In this document: positions 59,945 through 64,000 of the stretch, in pieces
Layout: each line of letters starts with the position of its first letter
How positions within the stretch are numbered: position 1 is the stretch's first letter
Assembly: GCA_027382625.1 (NCBI GenBank)
Contig: JAJKFJ010022624.1
Span: 87,330-151,329, forward strand
DNA: 64,000 nucleotides
Reading direction: 5' to 3'
Source of the DNA: Tetmemena sp. SeJ-2015
Taxonomy: Eukaryota > Ciliophora > Spirotrichea > Sporadotrichida > Oxytrichidae
Notes under the pieces: model-generated
What the model was told of the DNA's origin: nothing
The model's database searches: none
Seen by the model: the letters and a program-made list of their open reading frames with translations, nothing else
Translations under genes and position numbers: made by a program

Positions 59945-62008
59945 TCAATGATCTTATTAAAAGGTCAGTAGTGACTTGAATCTAGATTTGTAGAGGTCAG
60001 CAGTGGACTCCTTCTTATCTGCATACTCTAGCTTTACTTTAGAGTTGAACTTATGATCGAAGTGCTTTCTCAATTTCAAGTGAGTCTCAACTTCTTTATC
60101 TTCCTTGTCCTATAAAATATTTAGAAAAAGTTAATCTGGTTACAATTAGTTTAAATCAATAAATTTAAGAGATATGAATCAATGAATTAGTTTGAAAGCA
60201 TTGAAACTATTGATGTTTGTCGCCATCTGGTCTCTCCAAAATCTCTCTCTAGAATTTGAAGGCTAGTCTACTTTAAATGAGCTAAGTAGTGTCAGAGTTT
60301 TACACTATGTAGTATGATAAACAAAGCCATTAATTTTTAAAGTACCGAAGGGAACATTGAGAGTATCTCCATAATTAGCCACTGTAAGAAAATGAAATAT
60401 TTAAGGCATGCATATCTTTCGTCCCACCGATTTCTCTCTTGACTTTGGGCGTGTCGCTCATTTTCATTAAGCTCTTTCTTGAGAGGTATCATATCTATCA
60501 ATTCGCTCAAATTGCTGTAGTAATCTGGTGTGTCTATCACATCAATCATGTAAAGTGTTTAAAATTTTACAATTCACATTACCCATTAGCTTTTTTAAAG
60601 AGTCAAAACGCTTTTAGGATTTAGCCTCATGCCTAAGTAGTACCTCCTTAGCATTTGAGAACCTCGCTGGTGATCTAGAAGGGTTGCTCATAAACATGGG
60701 GCTCTGATTGGACGGCCTAATAATTTTACTTAGATTGTTTAGTTTCTTAGAGCTACTATTGTTTATGCTGTGCAAGTTAGATAGAGAGGCATACTTTTGC
60801 AAGATACTAGGTGACTTGTGACGATTTAGCTAGGAGGAAATATTCGAAGTTGAATTTAGCTACAATTTTGATGTGGAGTGACAGTTTGTGCTACTGACGA
60901 GGGACTTGCCGCTTTGATAGGGGAGAGGAGATTTGAAACCGGTCTCGAACACCTTTTATCTGGTGATAAGGGATCGCTCTTTATTATGGAAGGACGATAA
61001 ATCTAGTAACTAACTAGCAGTGCTCAGATTCTACTAGTTTTCATAATCCCTCTTAAAACTTTAATGAGTGTCAGCTGCAGTTACATAAATTACATGATGA
61101 TCACATATAATGTGTTGTCTTCCTAGATTTCAGATTCTAAGTTTGATAACTATGAAGCAACTTATCAGTTCTATCGTGCACTCTGTTGTAGTCATCACTC
61201 TCGTCAAGGTTCTCCTCACCCTCACAAGTTGGGACCCCAGCTCCAATTCCGTGGTCATCTATGTCTAGCTCATTCACTTGCTGTAGCATTTATATTGCCA
61301 ACTAGTTCAGCGTCTCGTCAGCCTTCTACTTTAATCCTTTCTTATTTACGAAAGAATAGTGGTTAGTTTTGAGTAGAATTGCCCTATTGATGGCTCCATT
61401 ATGCGTGGTTTCCTCGTTCACATCGATATCACTGTCAGCAAAATTAAAGCTATCGGTGTTGCCCAAATCATTGAGTTTAGCAGTGGTGTTTCTATAAATG
61501 GGGCCTTTCGTTTTGAGATTTGAACCAGCCTGGTCTCTTCTCTAGGAAGGTTGCTTGCTCTTGCTGCCTGTATCCAAATTGTAAAAAGAAATAAGACTCT
61601 AGATTAATCGCCTTGCCTTGGTTGTTCCTTTCCCTTGGGTTGGCGAGTTATATTGGTGCCTCTCTATTCTCTACTCTGATAACGTGTGTCTGGTTTACTG
61701 ATGGGTTGGACATTTTAAGGCGCAATGTTTTATTGGGTTTATTCATTTGTTTTATATTTACTGATTGCTGATATGTCTAGATAGTTGTTGCTGGTAGAGC
61801 TGATTGGGTGTGCTCTCCGTTAGAACATACCTGCCTTAGAACCTCTACGAGTGTTAGAAACCGAGGTGTTAAGCGCTCCGGAGGACTCATTTGTCAGACG
61901 AACACCGGAAATTGAGGTATTTGATGGTGATTGTTTCAGAAAAGCAGAACATAAATATATTATAATAATCTTTATATATATTATATTAGTAGAACCAAGA
62001 TTTTTCAT
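59945..62008 (-). CDS. unknown disordered protein with conserved-looking C-terminal part
   Basis: An ATG at 62006-62008 opens MKNLGSTNIIYIKIIIIYLC, whose AT-rich hydrophobic part may be an IES rather than protein, followed by SPSNTSISGVRLTNESSGAL. The middle is S/N/K-rich (LSNLHSINNSSSKKLNNLSK). The C-terminal third is better structured: MIDVIDTPDYYSNLSELIDM, PLKKELNENERHAQSQERNR, NYGDTLNVPFGTLKINGFVY and DKKESTADLYKSRFKSLLTF, ending at TGA 59945-59947. Frame changes need at least three excisions; one intron ends TTTCTTACAG near 60,380. Not recognised. Confidence 0.45.
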
Positions 62009-62467
62009 TAAATATATTTAATCAGCTGAGAAAGTTCACAAATAAAATTAATATTGAATTAATTCATCACTTTAGCACACACAGTCAGGGAGCCCAAATC
62101 CAAGTTTTCTATTTTACTCTCTTTATTACTTTAAATTAACATCAGATAAGGAGAGATGAAATTCACAATAGCAAGGCAGTCAATCTATTTAAATAGAAGC
62201 AACTAATTAATTTGATACCAAATTTAAGTTAAATGAACAGTCCTTTTGAAAAGGCAGACACTGATTATTTTATATATTTGTATTGATAATAGTTTGGATA
62301 GTGGGAGGCAGAGACCATCTAGTAAGTGGATTAACGATACAATTTCTTTTTACCAATCTCAAATTCGTTCTTTTCATAACTCAAACTCTATTTTAGTTCT
62401 GGATGCAAACTTTAAATAAAAGACACTACCTAATCCAAAGAAGTCAGTAAAGACCAAGATTGGCTAA
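62009..62467. other. divergent intergenic segment
   Basis: AT-rich DNA between the minus-strand unknown gene and the plus-strand IP3-receptor-like gene, presumably holding both promoters. No credible frame or repeat. Confidence 0.5.
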
Positions 62468-64000
62468 ATGACTGTCGTTGAAAAAAATGATCAAGACATC
62501 ATAGACCAAGAGTTTAGTCTCTTATTAAAATTACTTTATTAACTTATTGAAATATTATAAAAGGGGAGAAGCCTAAGTCAGATCACACAGAGGAGTACAA
62601 AATGCCCGCTGACTCTTATGAGCCAGATTTCTCGAGGCTCTCAGACTAGGAGCAAAGCAAGAACTCAGCAAGAAAGAACTATATGTTTGTAATCTAAACT
62701 TATTTAATTTGACTATGAGGAGCTAAAATTGAACAGCCCCTTACCAGGAGATAACTTAGCAATGCCTCATTCCAATCCACTTAACAACAATTACATCGAT
62801 TAGTTTGGCAAGAGTCTGCAGAAGCAAGATGCACAGAAACTGCAAAACTAGTTGGATGTCATAGAGGAAGAGGTGGAAGAGAACCAAGACACCAAATTCT
62901 AAGGATTTAATGCTGTCAGATAGAAAGTTGAAAACAAAGTTCCAAATGCCAAAGATAACGCCACTCTCATATCAGGTCTCATTGGAAATGCAAGATATAA
63001 CATTTTCTATTGTTTATTTTTAAATGTTACTGGAAGAACTCAGATAGGAGCAGATATGCTAAGTCAAGTAAAGGGAGGAGGAGTCATGAGTAAGATTGAT
63101 CAGCAATCTGTCATTGGATAGAACGAGTATCAGCCAGTCTTCTAATTTGCACCAAGAGGTATAAATATTGGACAGTTAGACAGGAAGTAATCATATATTT
63201 AGTATTATAAAATATCTATTGGCGGGACATTAGCAGATCAAAGATCTTTAGGACCTTATGTCCCCAGAGCACCCTAGTCCGAATCTAAATTCCAAAGCGA
63301 TTATATAATTTACTTTTACTGATATAGATTTTAACTACGGCTAGTCAGGGTAGGATCCCTTACCTCAAGGGCCTTCTGAATTCCTGAATCCTTTCAATGA
63401 CAATTTCTTGGATAATTAGCTCTAAATGGAAAAGGTGCAGCTCAGTCTGATGGGCTTCAAGAATCTTTTATTTGGAGACATCGTCACTCTAAAAATAGAT
63501 TAGCAAGATAAAAGCTTTAACCTTTTAAGCAAGAAGAGCATTTCAAATAAGCTGACTAAGCTTGAGTACGATGACAGTGAGTACGATAACAGATGTCTCT
63601 TTAGAATCATCCCCCAAAGCTAGTACTAATCGCAAATCAATCAGTATATGATCAGTAAAGGATTTTATAGCAAATGAGGATTAGATAATTTATAAACAAA
63701 GATGCGCTTCCTTTAAGTAGCATTCAAAGGGAATACGATTCATTGGTTTCAGAGGCAGAGTAAAATAAGTAATCCCAAAATCAAAGTATGGGAAAAATTT
63801 AATTTACTTTATTATGGGAACAGACGTGAAATATTGGATAGATGTATAGATAGTCCATGAGCATTCAAAGAGGCTCATAAGTGCGGATGAATTCACTCTC
63901 TAGCAAATTAACTCTTACTATGATCCTAAGAACTTCATAGATACAGAAATAAAAGCAGTTACTTTTTCTACTCAAGTTAGCAAACTATTTTTTATTTTAT
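62468..64000 (+). CDS. IP3/ryanodine-receptor-like Ca2+ channel, N-terminal part
   Basis: The start ATG 62468 (MTVVEKNDQDIIDQ) and three IES excisions lead through a Q/N-rich leader to LLFGDIVTLKIDQQDKSFNL and DNRCLFRIIPQSQYQSQINQ. These match the N-terminal beta-trefoil of IP3 receptors (GDIVSL..., then CLFKVCPMNRYSAQ...). Next come QFINKDALPLSSIQREYDSL and, after further interruption near 63,790-63,830, GTDVKYWIDVQIVHEHSKRL, as expected for the following MIR region. The family releases Ca2+ from internal stores. The gene runs off the window. The long acidic leader before the trefoil is a departure from animal receptors. Confidence 0.75.
62510..62568 (+). other. IES in IP3R-like gene, pointer GAG, 56 bp
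   Basis: GAG copies 56 bp apart. Excision joins DQDIIDQE to KPKSDHTEEYKMPAD. A GT...AG intron is possible by its ends but gives the wrong frame. Confidence 0.65.
62686..62711 (+). other. IES in IP3R-like gene, pointer TTTG, 22 bp
   Basis: TTTG copies 22 bp apart. Excision joins NSARKNYMF to DYEELKLNSPLPGD in frame. Confidence 0.75.
63299..63330 (+). other. IES in IP3R-like gene, pointer GATT, 28 bp
   Basis: GATT copies 28 bp apart around AT-rich DNA with an in-frame TGA. Excision joins QSESKFQSD to FNYGQSGQDPLPQG and leads on to the conserved trefoil. Confidence 0.8.

Noticed and set aside
1..64000. Many short ATG-to-stop frames under the standard code on both strands
   Set aside because: TAA and TAG are glutamine codons here, so such frames are arbitrary pieces of longer genes or their antisense shadows.
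1..64000. Scrambled or inverted macronuclear-destined segments
   Set aside because: In every gene I could follow (UTP21, TRPML, MATE, AIP1, VPS13-like, IP3R-like), segments are in order and on one strand. The VPS13 inverted repeat does not encode VPS13 sequence.
1..64000. CRISPR arrays, tRNA genes, riboswitches or replication origins
   Set aside because: No regularly spaced repeats, cloverleaf folds or other supporting patterns were found by eye.

Overview
This window looks like germline (micronuclear) DNA of a spirotrich, probably hypotrich, ciliate of the Oxytricha/Stylonychia kind. In every recognisable gene TAA and TAG are read as glutamine and only TGA ends the frame. Introns are mostly short (about 29-60 nt, GT...AG). 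Many genes are also broken by short AT-rich segments that have no GT...AG ends but are flanked by 3-9 bp direct repeats. Removing the segment plus one repeat copy restores frame and protein homology. This is the behaviour of internal eliminated sequences (IESs) with pointers between macronuclear-destined segments. I resolved 26 such cases by hand in 11 genes. All were linear; I found no scrambled or inverted order. Twenty-one genes on a contiguous 64 kb also argue against gene-sized somatic chromosomes.

Layout. 0-20.7 kb is gene dense: an unknown disordered protein, UTP21/WDR36 (small-subunit processome), two tandem mucolipin-like (TRPML) channels, an unknown gene, a MATE transporter on the + strand, and a ~6 kb minus-strand cation channel with an extended N-terminus, ankyrin-like repeats and a coiled-coil tail. 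20.8-33.6 kb is a gene-poor, repeat-rich island: a ~4.5 kb unit (segments A, B, C) occurs twice and carries decayed copies of a kinase-like gene. The second copy also holds a 1.9 kb element with ~70 bp terminal inverted repeats and zinc-finger reading frames, and a second 1.9 kb insertion bounded by a 13 bp direct repeat with two more reading frames. Parts of 24.4-27.0 kb carry abnormal homopolymer runs that look like poor base calling.

33.6-39.8 kb holds topoisomerase III, PCNA and a serine carboxypeptidase, apparently free of IESs. 39.8-64 kb returns to IES-interrupted genes: a DUF1764 protein, a cyclic-nucleotide-binding protein, AIP1/WDR1, a VPS13-like lipid-transfer protein whose first large intron contains a ~215 bp inverted repeat, a coiled-coil protein, four unknown S/N/Q-rich genes and the start of an IP3-receptor-like channel.

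The genes are unrelated housekeeping and membrane functions. They share only the germline organisation. All reading was by eye, so exon and IES borders are exact only where stated, and several genes still contain unresolved frame changes.
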